Below are positions 8,032-15,721 of a stretch of DNA of 64,000 nucleotides, one piece after another (positions within the stretch are counted from its first letter, which is position 1; each line of letters begins with the position of its first letter). This DNA is from Streptomyces violaceorubidus (GTDB taxonomy: Bacteria > Actinomycetota > Actinomycetes > Streptomycetales > Streptomycetaceae). The notes under the pieces were generated by a model that saw nothing but the letters and a program-made list of their open reading frames with translations, did no database searches and was not told the origin of the DNA. The DNA is taken from the NCBI RefSeq assembly GCF_000717995.1, contig NZ_JODM01000001.1, positions 1 through 64,000 of the forward strand, in the 5' to 3' direction. The translations under genes were made by a program, and so were the position numbers.

Positions 8032-9279
8032 TCAGTCCGCGTCCTCCGCCTCGATCCCCAGGCCGGGCAGGAGGCCCGGGAGGAGGGGCGGGAGCGTGAC
8101 GTCCGGCTCCGCGGGCGGGGTGTTGCCGCCCGCGGACGGGGAAGCGGTGCGGCTGTCGTCCTTCGGCGGGTCGAGCAGGCCGCCGGTGCCGCCGCCGAGC
8201 AGGCCGTCGCTCTCGTCGCCGGAGTCGGCGGACTCGCTGGGCCGGCCGGACTGGGAACGCCCGCGCTCGGACGTGCCGTCGTCACCGGTGCGGGGCGGCG
8301 ACGAGTGACCGGAGCCGGGAGTGCCGGTGGTCGTCGAGCCGGAACCGCCGGGCAGGCCGCCGTCTCCGCCGTCGTCGTCCTCGGCGGGCGGCCGGGGCAG
8401 CATGGACTCCAGCGGAGCCACGTCGTCGTCTATGGCGTCGAACACCGACGACACCTGCTCACTGACGTCCCCGAGCTGCACGGGCAGCCGGTCGCGCAGC
8501 GCTCCCCAGGTCTCCCGGTGGGACTGGGAGAAGGCGGAGAGGGCCTGCATGGGGGCCAGCGAGTCCGGATCGTGGGCGTAGGCCGCGCTGAGCAGGCGGT
8601 GGCCCTCGGAGGCGTCGTGCCGCATGCCGGACAGGGCGCGGCGCACCTCGCCGAGGGACTCGTGGTCGAGGGGACCGCTGCGACCGCGCTCCATCAGCCG
8701 ACGTGCCTCGTTGAGCCGGGTCGAGGCGAGGTCCAGGTAGGCGCGGCCCCGCTCGTCGTTGCCGTCGGCGAGGCCGAGGCGGAAGTCCTCTATGCCGCGC
8801 TTGAGGCCGTAGAGCGAGTCGCCGGGCAGGGCGTCCGAACTGGCGGCGGCGACTCCGCCGAAGGCACCGGCGGCCACGCTCACGCTCAGTCCGCCCGCGG
8901 TGAGGCCCTTGGCCAGCCGCGAGCGGGGCCGGAACCTGCTCAGCGGGGCCGCCCGATGGGCGCCGCGCGCCCGGCGCTGCTCCGGTACCGACGCGTCCGC
9001 CGCCCCGCCGCTCGCGGTGCCCTCCTGCAGCATGGCCTCGAAGGCGGCCACGAGCTGGGCCCGCTGGACGACCTTGACCTCGGGATCCAGCTCGGGCCGG
9101 GGCAGCGTCTCCAGACCGTGGGCCAGGGTCACCAGGTGACCCTGCTCGGTCGGTTCCGCGGTGGCCCCGGCGGTCGCCGGCCCTCCGGACTGCTCGGCCG
9201 CCGCCCCGGGATCCGACTGCTCCTCCAGGGCCTGGGCGAAGGCGTTCGCCCGCCGGTGTGCCGATACGTTCGCGATCAC
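8032..9279 (-). CDS. rsbN: Anti-sigma factor RsbN, membrane-anchored
   Basis: The 415-residue protein has an N-terminal cytoplasmic domain (about 1-125), one hydrophobic segment (around 130-152) and an extracytoplasmic part of the DUF5667 type ending in a Ser/Gly/Asp-rich tail. It lies directly downstream of bldN, and this arrangement is that of RsbN, the anti-sigma factor that holds BldN inactive. I choose GTG at 9279 because AGGAGG at 9293-9288 gives 8-base spacing; the GTG at 9288 would overlap that ribosome-binding site. It has its own candidate promoter. Confidence 0.9.
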   Translation of the reverse strand: MIANVSAHRRANAFAQALEEQSDPGAAAEQSGGPATAGATAEPTEQGHLVTLAHGLETLPRPELDPEVKVVQRAQLVAAFEAMLQEGTASGGAADASVPEQRRARGAHRAAPLSRFRPRSRLAKGLTAGGLSVSVAAGAFGGVAAASSDALPGDSLYGLKRGIEDFRLGLADGNDERGRAYLDLASTRLNEARRLMERGRSGPLDHESLGEVRRALSGMRHDASEGHRLLSAAYAHDPDSLAPMQALSAFSQSHRETWGALRDRLPVQLGDVSEQVSSVFDAIDDDVAPLESMLPRPPAEDDDGGDGGLPGGSGSTTTGTPGSGHSSPPRTGDDGTSERGRSQSGRPSESADSGDESDGLLGGGTGGLLDPPKDDSRTASPSAGGNTPPAEPDVTLPPLLPGLLPGLGIEAEDAD

Positions 9280-9342
9280 TGGCGGCACCTCCTCTCGTCA
9301 TCACGGTCGACTCCCCAGGGGGTCCTGAGGGTTGCACGCCCT

Positions 9343-9360
9343 GATCGGAACCATCCGATC
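9343..9360. promoter_or_regulatory. Inverted repeat upstream of rsbN
   Basis: GATCGGA and TCCGATC, 7-bp arms with a 4-base gap, lie between the candidate promoter and the rsbN start. The binding factor is unknown, and it could also be a weak hairpin in the rsbN leader. Confidence 0.4.
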
Positions 9361-9409
9361 GGGTGATCGGAGTCGGCCAGGGAGTGACCACAGGGAGCCT
9401 GCATCCCGC

Positions 9410-9438
9410 ACAACGAGCGGCGCGGCACTTGGGTTACG
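9410..9438 (-). promoter_or_regulatory. Candidate sigma-BldN promoter of rsbN
   Basis: On the minus strand CGTAAC (9438-9433) and CGTTGT (9415-9410) are separated by 17 bases, about 130 bases before the rsbN start. This resembles the -35 CGTAAC / -10 CGTTGA type described for BldN-dependent promoters. rsbN is reported to be transcribed by the sigma factor it inhibits. The match is by eye only. Confidence 0.45.
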
Positions 9439-9528
9439 GACGGTGGATGATCGGACCGCGGACTCAACAGACCCTCACCAGGGGTGACTTGGGGAACGCG
9501 AAGGGTGAGCGCCCTCGGGGGGCGTCTC

Positions 9529-10323
9529 TCAGCGGGCGTCGTCCGGGAGCAGTCGGGCGAGGGTCCGCACGGCCCGGTACTGGAGCGTCTTGATGGCGCC
9601 CTCGTTCTTGCCCATCACGCGGGCGGTCTCGGCGACCGAGAGGCCCTGGAGGAAGCGCAGGGTCACGCACTCCTGCTGTTGCGGGTTGAGCCGTCGTACG
9701 GCCTCCAGCAGGGCGGCGTTGGAGAGGGACTCCAGGACGGAGTCCTCGGGGGAGCGCTCGACCTCGTTCGCGTCGAGCATCTCGCCGGTGGTGACCTCGA
9801 GGCGGAAGCGGCTGGACTTGAAGTGGTCGGCGACCAGGTTGCGGGCGATGGTCACGAGCCAGGCGCCGAAGTCACGCCCCTGCCAGGTGAAGGTGCCGAT
9901 GCGCCGCAGGGCCCGCAGAAAGGTCTCACTGGTGAGGTCCTCGGCGGTGGCCTTGCCGCCTACGCGGTAGTAGATGTAGCGGTACACGGTGTCGCTGTAC
10001 TGGTCATAGAGCCGGCCGAAGGCGTCGGCCTCGCCGGCCTGGGCCCGCTCGACCAGCTCCATCATGCGGGCGCTGTCGCTGTCCGCGGCGGGGCGGCGGT
10101 GGGTGGTGGCGGCGGCCCCGGACGAGGACGACCGCGCGCGTCTGCCGACGGCGGCGCTTGCTTCGGCCAGTGCGTAGCACGGACCGGCGGGCACGGCGGC
10201 CGCGGCGAGGGCGGGGACGGCATACGCGGTGGGGACGAAGCCGCGCAACAGGTCTTGGGCTGATTTGACCGTTGCGCGCAGCGTAGCCAGGCCCGAGGCG
10301 TCAACCCCGACGTGTGGGTACAC
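9529..10323 (-). CDS. bldN: ECF-type RNA polymerase sigma factor BldN (made as a proprotein)
   Basis: The 264-residue protein has 86 N-terminal residues before MMELVERAQAGEADAFGRLY, where sigma region 2 begins. Region 2 continues to about residue 160 (VYRYIYYRVGGKATAEDLTSE), and region 4 is near residues 200-260 (LNPQQQECVTLRFLQGLSV). The 86-residue extension agrees exactly with the pro-sequence known to be removed from S. coelicolor BldN. BldN directs chaplin, rodlin and bldM transcription during aerial growth. Start is GTG at 10323. rsbN follows on the same strand. Confidence 0.95.
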   Translation of the reverse strand: MYPHVGVDASGLATLRATVKSAQDLLRGFVPTAYAVPALAAAAVPAGPCYALAEASAAVGRRARSSSSGAAATTHRRPAADSDSARMMELVERAQAGEADAFGRLYDQYSDTVYRYIYYRVGGKATAEDLTSETFLRALRRIGTFTWQGRDFGAWLVTIARNLVADHFKSSRFRLEVTTGEMLDANEVERSPEDSVLESLSNAALLEAVRRLNPQQQECVTLRFLQGLSVAETARVMGKNEGAIKTLQYRAVRTLARLLPDDAR

Positions 10324-10637
10324 GGGACTCCCAGAGGCAGAGCTTCCATCACGTGCAGTACGGAACCTTTCACCCGTCGTAGCGAAGGTGGGGCACCGGA
10401 ATGCGTCTGAGGAGAATAACGCTTCGTGCAGGCACTGCTACGCCCAGTTGCTCAAATCATCGATTACGTCGCTTCTGTGCCCGATTGACGCTCGATCAGC
10501 TGCGCCAGAATGATCGCTTGGTGACCGGAACGGTTCGGATTCGGTGTGACTACAGAGCGTGTTGTGGTCGATGTGAGAAAGGGGGACTGGAGAGCCCGTC
10601 CCGGGGGTACGTCATCCCGATTGGGTCGGCGGCCGGA
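10324..10637. other. bldN upstream intergenic region
   Basis: These 314 bases lie between bldN and the HAD-IB hydrolase gene, both on the minus strand. They include a stretch less GC-rich than the surroundings (about 10440-10510), suitable for a promoter. bldN is known to be controlled by BldD in S. coelicolor, but I did not find a convincing full BldD box. No gene is supported here. Confidence 0.5.
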
Positions 10638-11582
10638 TCAGCGGCGGCGGCGGTGCAGCGCGATGGCCGCCGCGGTGCCGCCCGCCACCGCGCCGACGCC
10701 CGCGGCCGCGGGGATGCCGACCTTGGCCGCCTTGCGACCGGTGCGGTAGTCGCGCAGCCGCCACTCCAGCTCGCGGGCGTGCTTGCGCAGCTTGGAGTCC
10801 GGGTTGATGGCGTACGGGTGTCCGACCAGGGACAGCATCGGGATGTCGTTGTGGGAGTCGCTGTAGGCGGCGCAGCGGGACAGGTCCAGGGCCTCCGCCG
10901 CCGCCAGGGCGCGCACCGCCTCGGCCTTCGCGGGGCCGTGCAGCGGTTCACCGACGAGCTTGCCCGTGTAGACGCCGCCGATCGACTCGGCCACCGAGCC
11001 GAGCGCGCCGGTCAGGCCCAGGCGGCGGGCGATCACCTGGGCGATCTCCACCGGGGCCGCCGTGACCAGCCAGACCTTCTGCCCGGCGTCCAGGTGGGCC
11101 TGGGCGAGGGCGCGGGTGCCGGGCCAGATCCGCTCGGCCATGTACTCGTCGTAGATCTCCTCGCCGATCGACTTCAGTTCGGAGACGCGGTGGCCCTTGA
11201 CGATGGAGAGCGCGGAGTCGCGGGCGTCCTGCATGTGCTCCGGGTCCTCGAACCCGGCCAGCCGGAACCACGCCTGCTGCCAGGCGAAGCGGGCGAGGTC
11301 GCGCGTCTCGAAGAACTTCCGCTTGTACAGGCCGCGGCCGAAGTGGAAGATCGCGGCGCCCTGCATCACGGTGTTGTCGAGGTCGAAGAAGGCGGCCGCC
11401 CGGTCGTCGCCGTGCACCGGGAACTCCGGTTCCGTGGCGCCGGGGGCGGTTTCCTGCGCTTTCCCCGAGGTCTCGGCGGCCTCCGCGGACTTGCGCGCCG
11501 CCTCCGCCGAGGCCTCGCCTGCCAACACGCTCCGTGCCGTGGCGGAGCGCCTACGGGGAGTGAGCCATCGAAGAGCGGCCAT
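10638..11582 (-). CDS. HAD-IB family hydrolase (phosphoserine-phosphatase-like)
   Basis: Motif I is FFDLDNTVMQG, motif II is in WLVTAAPVE, and motif IV is YSDSHNDIPML, the HAD-IB pattern of SerB-like enzymes. A helical cap lies between motifs I and II, and the C-terminus has an Ala/Gly-rich hydrophobic stretch and a basic tail (about 290-314), so it may be membrane-associated. Relatives include proteins fused to acyltransferases. I use ATG 11582 (314 residues); ATG 11594 is an alternative and neither has a strong ribosome-binding site. The much longer open frame upstream runs antisense through the glutaredoxin gene and is not real. Confidence 0.8.
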   Translation of the reverse strand: MAALRWLTPRRRSATARSVLAGEASAEAARKSAEAAETSGKAQETAPGATEPEFPVHGDDRAAAFFDLDNTVMQGAAIFHFGRGLYKRKFFETRDLARFAWQQAWFRLAGFEDPEHMQDARDSALSIVKGHRVSELKSIGEEIYDEYMAERIWPGTRALAQAHLDAGQKVWLVTAAPVEIAQVIARRLGLTGALGSVAESIGGVYTGKLVGEPLHGPAKAEAVRALAAAEALDLSRCAAYSDSHNDIPMLSLVGHPYAINPDSKLRKHARELEWRLRDYRTGRKAAKVGIPAAAGVGAVAGGTAAAIALHRRRR

Positions 11583-11702
11583 GCCCGTGAGCATAGCCAG
11601 TTTGTTCGGGTGCTTCGGAGTCGAGAGGTTCGCAGTCCGTGAACTCCGGGAGACCGTGCCGTTAAAGGACCTCCCACCGAGGGGGCGCCCGCGCGCGCGA
11701 GA

Positions 11703-12008
11703 ATGGCGGGCATGAGCCCCCTCTTCCGCCGGAAGCCCGCGCAGCCCCCTGAGCACTCCGAGAACCATCTCGTCACCCTCATCCGCAAACCCGGCTGTCA
11801 TCTGTGTGATGACGCACAGCTCGTCGTCGAGAAGGTCTGTGCCGAGCTCGGCGTCCCCTGGGAGGGGAAGGACATCACCGAGGACCGAGAGCTCCACGAC
11901 CAGTACTGGGAGCAGATTCCGGTCGTGCTGGTCGACGGCCGGCAGCACACCTTCTGGCGTGTGAACGAGGAACGGCTGCGCAAGGCACTGACCGATCAGT
12001 ACAAGTAG
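11703..12008 (+). CDS. Glutaredoxin/thioredoxin-like protein
   Basis: A 101-residue thioredoxin-fold protein with the redox motif CHLC (in RKPGCHLCDDAQ) near residue 32 and a cis-Pro loop in QIPVVLVDG. It is of the DUF836/glutaredoxin-like type and probably reduces disulfides in the cytoplasm. ATG 11712 (three residues shorter) is an alternative start. It is just upstream of, and in line with, the redox-sensing rex operon. Confidence 0.82.
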   Translation: MAGMSPLFRRKPAQPPEHSENHLVTLIRKPGCHLCDDAQLVVEKVCAELGVPWEGKDITEDRELHDQYWEQIPVVLVDGRQHTFWRVNEERLRKALTDQYK

Positions 12009-12186
12009 TCCGTATGGTCGCTTAGGATCGATGGCGACCAGGTCTCGGGGGCGTTGATCGTGAGGAGTGTGTGCGGCTTTGCCCCCGATGAATGAGGAAC
12101 GAGGGCCCGTGTGCGCCGGTTCCCGTCCCGTGCGCCGGGGGCGCGTGACCCCGGTCACGTTGGCCGGGCAAATCGGACACCATCTT

Positions 12187-12202
12187 TGTGCACGCGTTCA
12201 CA
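12187..12202. promoter_or_regulatory. Rex operator (ROP) of the rex-hemACD operon
   Basis: TGTGCACGCGTTCACA matches the Rex consensus TGTGAANNNNTTCACA except for one base in the left arm. It lies 80 bases before the rex start. Rex binds such sites when NADH is low and leaves when the NADH/NAD ratio rises, so the operon should be autoregulated by redox state. Confidence 0.9.
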
Positions 12203-12282
12203 AAGACATAGCCTGCATTCGACGGGGCGGTCATGTAGGGACGTATGACCGCCTACAGCCCCGCTCTACCCGCAGGAGCACC

Positions 12283-13053
12283 GTGGCAACTGGCCGAGCA
12301 CACCGACCGGCGACCCGCAGCCGAGGGATTCCCGAGGCCACCGTCGCCAGGCTTCCGCTGTACCTCCGTGCGCTGACCGCGCTCTCCGAGCGCTCGGTGC
12401 CCACGGTCTCCTCCGAGGAGCTGGCGGCCGCCGCGGGGGTCAACTCCGCGAAGCTGCGCAAGGACTTCTCCTACCTGGGCTCCTACGGGACGCGTGGCGT
12501 CGGCTACGACGTCGAGTATCTCGTGTACCAGATCTCCCGCGAACTCGGCCTGACCCAGGACTGGCCGGTTGTGATCGTAGGAATCGGCAACCTCGGCGCC
12601 GCGCTCGCCAACTACGGCGGCTTCGCCTCCCGCGGTTTCCGGGTCGCCGCGCTCATCGACGCCGACCCGCAGATGGCCGGAAAGCCCGTGGCCGGCATCC
12701 CGGTGCAGCACACCGACGAGCTGGAGAAGATCATCCAGGACGACGGTGTCTCCATCGGCGTGATCGCGACCCCGGCCGGTGCCGCCCAGCAGGTCTGCGA
12801 CCGCCTGGTGGCCGCCGGTGTCACCTCCATCCTGAACTTCGCGCCGACCGTGCTGAACGTCCCCGAGGGCGTCGACGTGCGCAAGGTCGACCTCTCCATC
12901 GAGCTGCAGATCCTCGCCTTCCACGAGCAGCGCAAGGCGGGTGAGGAGGCCGCCGGCGACGCCGGTGTCGTGCCGCCCGTCGCCGCCCGCAAGCAGCAGC
13001 CCGCCGCCGACCAGGGACCCGACGGGGACGTACCCGCCGTGATGCCGGCATGA
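12283..13053 (+). CDS. rex: Redox-sensing transcriptional repressor Rex
   Basis: The 256-residue protein has an N-terminal winged helix (ATVARLPLYLRALTALSE, then SAKLRKDFSYLGSYGTRG) and a Rossmann domain (VVIVGIGNLGAALANY) for NADH/NAD. This is the canonical actinobacterial Rex. Start is GTG 12283 with AGGAG at 12274-12278. The extended C-terminus (after about residue 225) is Ala/Pro-rich. It overlaps hemA by ATGA and is first in a redox-controlled tetrapyrrole operon. Confidence 0.96.
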   Translation: MATGRAHRPATRSRGIPEATVARLPLYLRALTALSERSVPTVSSEELAAAAGVNSAKLRKDFSYLGSYGTRGVGYDVEYLVYQISRELGLTQDWPVVIVGIGNLGAALANYGGFASRGFRVAALIDADPQMAGKPVAGIPVQHTDELEKIIQDDGVSIGVIATPAGAAQQVCDRLVAAGVTSILNFAPTVLNVPEGVDVRKVDLSIELQILAFHEQRKAGEEAAGDAGVVPPVAARKQQPAADQGPDGDVPAVMPA

Positions 13054-14765
13054 GCCTCCTCGTCGTCGGGCTGAGCCACCGCAGCGCCCCGGTCAGCGTG
13101 CTGGAGCGGGCCTCGCTGAACGCGGACGCGCAGCTCAAGCTGCTCCAGGACACGGTCGCCGCCGAACCGGCCGCCGAGGCCGCGGTGCTGGCCACCTGCA
13201 ACCGCATCGAGCTGTACGCCGACGTCGACAAGTTCCACGCCGGTGTCGCCGAGCTGTCCACGCTGCTCGCCCAGCACAGCGGGGTCGGCCTGGAGGAGCT
13301 CACTCCCCACCTCTACGTGCACTACGAGGACCGGGCCGTCCACCACCTGTTCTCGGTGGCCTGCGGGCTGGACTCCATGGTGGTCGGCGAGGGTCAGATC
13401 CTCGGCCAGATAAAGGACTCGCTGGCCCGCGCCCAGGACCTGCACACCGCCGGACGGCTCCTGAACGAGCTGTTCCAGCAGGCCCTGCGGGTCGGCAAGC
13501 GCGCCCACTCCGAGACCGGCATCGACCGCGCCGGACAGTCCCTGGTCACCTTCGGCCTGGAGCAGCTGTCCGCCGGGGCCGACGTCCAGCGGTGGGCCCG
13601 GGGCAAGAAGGCCCTGGTGATCGGCGCCGGTTCGATGTCCTCGCTGGCCGCCGCCACGCTGGCGCGGGCCGGGGTCGCCGAGATCGTGGTCGCCAACCGC
13701 ACCTTCGAGCGCGCCGAGCGCCTCGCCCGGATCCTCGGCGAGGGCGACGACACGGACGTGCTGGCCCGCGCGGTACCGATGGACTCGGTGCCGGTCGAGC
13801 TGACACGTGCCGACGTGGCCGTCTCCTGCACCGGTGCGACGGGGCTCGTCCTCACGGCCGACTCCGTGGCGGCGACGGTGGCGGGCCGCACCGGCGCACC
13901 CGCCGTCAAGTCCGCCGCGGTGCGCGAGGAGCGGCAGGGCGCGGAGACGCCGGCGCCGGGCACCGGTACCGCGGCCGGCGGCGACGAGAACTGCCCCCTG
14001 GACCTGTCCTCGGTCCCCTCCGGCTTCTCCGTCATGGGCGAGGCCGCCGTGGCCGGACTGGACGCCGCGACGCTGGAGCAGCACGGGGCGTGGGCCGCGG
14101 GCGGTACGGCGGTGGACCGGCCGCGCGAGTCGGGCCGTACCGGTCCGGAGGCGGAGGCGGAGCTGATCGGCGCGCTCGCCGTGACGGCGACGCGTGTCGG
14201 CCGCATCCCCGAGCGCCGCCGCCCGGAGCCGGTGGCCGAGGTGCCGCGCCCCGAGCCCGTGCTCTTCGTGCTCGACCTCGCCATGCCGCGCGACGTCGAC
14301 GCAGCCGTGCACCGGCTGGCCGGGGTGCGCCTGGTGGACATCGAGTCGCTCGCCGACGCCTCCGCCGACGCACCGATGGCCGCCGACGTGGACATGGTCC
14401 GCCGGATCGTCGCCGACGAGGTCGCGGCCTTCGGCGCCGCCCAGCGCGCCGCGCACATCACGCCCACCGTGGTCGCGCTGCGCAGCATGGCCGCGGACGT
14501 GGTGGCCGGTGAGATCGCCCGCCTGGAAGGGCGGCTGCCGGGGCTCGACGACAAGCACCGCGCCGAGATCACCCAGACCGTCAAGCGTGTGGTCGACAAG
14601 CTCCTGCACGCGCCGACGGTGCGGGTCAAGCAGCTCGCCGCCGAACCCGGCGGGGCCGGGTACGCGGACGCGCTGCGCACCCTGTTCGACCTCGACCAGG
14701 AGACGGTGGCCTCCGTCTCCCGCGCCGAGAACAGCATCACTGAGAAGAACCGAGGGCCGGCATGA
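13050..14765 (+). CDS. hemA: Glutamyl-tRNA reductase
   Basis: It reduces glutamyl-tRNA to glutamate-1-semialdehyde with NADPH, the first committed step of tetrapyrrole synthesis. GLSHRSAPVSVLERA and LATCNRIELYAD with the catalytic Cys50 are at the N-terminus, VVGEGQILGQIK follows near residue 112, then the NADPH-binding VIGAGSMSSLAA, and a helical dimerisation domain at the C-terminus. At 571 residues it is much longer than the usual 420-460: an Ala/Gly/Arg-rich insertion of roughly 110-120 residues interrupts the NADPH domain between about residues 280 and 400, before VLDLAMPRDVD. It overlaps rex and hemC by four bases each. Confidence 0.96.
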   Translation: MSLLVVGLSHRSAPVSVLERASLNADAQLKLLQDTVAAEPAAEAAVLATCNRIELYADVDKFHAGVAELSTLLAQHSGVGLEELTPHLYVHYEDRAVHHLFSVACGLDSMVVGEGQILGQIKDSLARAQDLHTAGRLLNELFQQALRVGKRAHSETGIDRAGQSLVTFGLEQLSAGADVQRWARGKKALVIGAGSMSSLAAATLARAGVAEIVVANRTFERAERLARILGEGDDTDVLARAVPMDSVPVELTRADVAVSCTGATGLVLTADSVAATVAGRTGAPAVKSAAVREERQGAETPAPGTGTAAGGDENCPLDLSSVPSGFSVMGEAAVAGLDAATLEQHGAWAAGGTAVDRPRESGRTGPEAEAELIGALAVTATRVGRIPERRRPEPVAEVPRPEPVLFVLDLAMPRDVDAAVHRLAGVRLVDIESLADASADAPMAADVDMVRRIVADEVAAFGAAQRAAHITPTVVALRSMAADVVAGEIARLEGRLPGLDDKHRAEITQTVKRVVDKLLHAPTVRVKQLAAEPGGAGYADALRTLFDLDQETVASVSRAENSITEKNRGPA

Positions 14766-15721
14766 CTGAGAAGGCACTGAGGCTGGGGACGAGGCGGAGC
14801 AAGCTCGCCATGGCCCAGTCCGGGCAGGTGGCGGACGCCGTGAGCCAGGTGACCGGTCGGCCCGTTGAGCTGGTCGAGATCACCACGTACGGCGACACGT
14901 CGCGCGAGCACCTGGCGCAGATCGGCGGCACGGGCGTGTTCGTCGCCGCGCTGCGGGAGGCGCTGCTCCGGGGCGAGGTGGACTTCGCGGTTCACTCGCT
15001 CAAGGATCTCCCCACCGCGCAGCACGAGGGCCTGGTCGTGGCCGCCGTGCCGGTGCGCGAGGACCCGCGGGACGTGGTCGTCGCCCGGGACGCGCGCAAG
15101 CTGACCGACCTCCCGCGCGGGGCGCGCATCGGTACGGGGGCGCCGCGCCGCATGGCGCAGCTGAACGCGTACGCCCGCACCCACGGGATGGAGATCGAGA
15201 CCGTCCCGATCCGGGGCAACGTCGACACCCGCATCGGATACGTCCGCAGCGGTGAGCTGGACGCCGTCGTGCTGGCCGCCGCCGGGCTCAACCGGGTGGG
15301 ACGCATCGACGAGGTGACCGACTTCCTGTCGGTCGACACGGTTTTGCCGGCTCCCGGCCAGGGGGCACTGGCGATCGAGTGCACCGCGGACAACGCGGAA
15401 CTCGTCGCCGCGCTCGCCGAACTCGACGACCCGTTCACGCGGGCCGCCGTGACGGCCGAGCGGTCACTGCTCGCCGCCCTGGAGGCCGGCTGCAGCGCCC
15501 CCGTGGGCGCGTTGGCCGATCTTCTGGCCGACGGGCAGTTTGTCAAGGAAATGCGCCTGCGCGGCGTCGTCGGCACGACCGACGGCTCGACGCTGGTGCA
15601 GCTGTCCACCACCGGTCCCGTGCCCGAGACGCACGAGGCGGCGCTGGCACTCGGTCGCGAACTCGCCACCGAGATGCTCGCCCAGGGCGCGGCCGGTCTG
15701 ATGGGGGAGCGAGCACAGTGA
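14762..15721 (+). CDS. hemC: Porphobilinogen deaminase (hydroxymethylbilane synthase)
   Basis: This 319-residue enzyme joins four porphobilinogens into hydroxymethylbilane. It has LGTRRSKLAMAQ at the N-terminus, HSLKDLPT, and Cys244 in EAGCSAPVGA, which carries the dipyrromethane cofactor. Length is normal. ATGA overlap with hemA and GTGA overlap with the next gene point to tight translational coupling. Confidence 0.97.
   Translation: MTEKALRLGTRRSKLAMAQSGQVADAVSQVTGRPVELVEITTYGDTSREHLAQIGGTGVFVAALREALLRGEVDFAVHSLKDLPTAQHEGLVVAAVPVREDPRDVVVARDARKLTDLPRGARIGTGAPRRMAQLNAYARTHGMEIETVPIRGNVDTRIGYVRSGELDAVVLAAAGLNRVGRIDEVTDFLSVDTVLPAPGQGALAIECTADNAELVAALAELDDPFTRAAVTAERSLLAALEAGCSAPVGALADLLADGQFVKEMRLRGVVGTTDGSTLVQLSTTGPVPETHEAALALGRELATEMLAQGAAGLMGERAQ

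Noticed and set aside
10324..10560. BldD-binding site upstream of bldN
   Set aside because: Expected from knowledge of S. coelicolor, but I could not find a match to TNACNCWGNGTNA good enough to report.
10401..11642. Plus-strand 413-codon frame across the HAD-IB gene
   Set aside because: Antisense shadow; the minus strand has complete HAD motifs.
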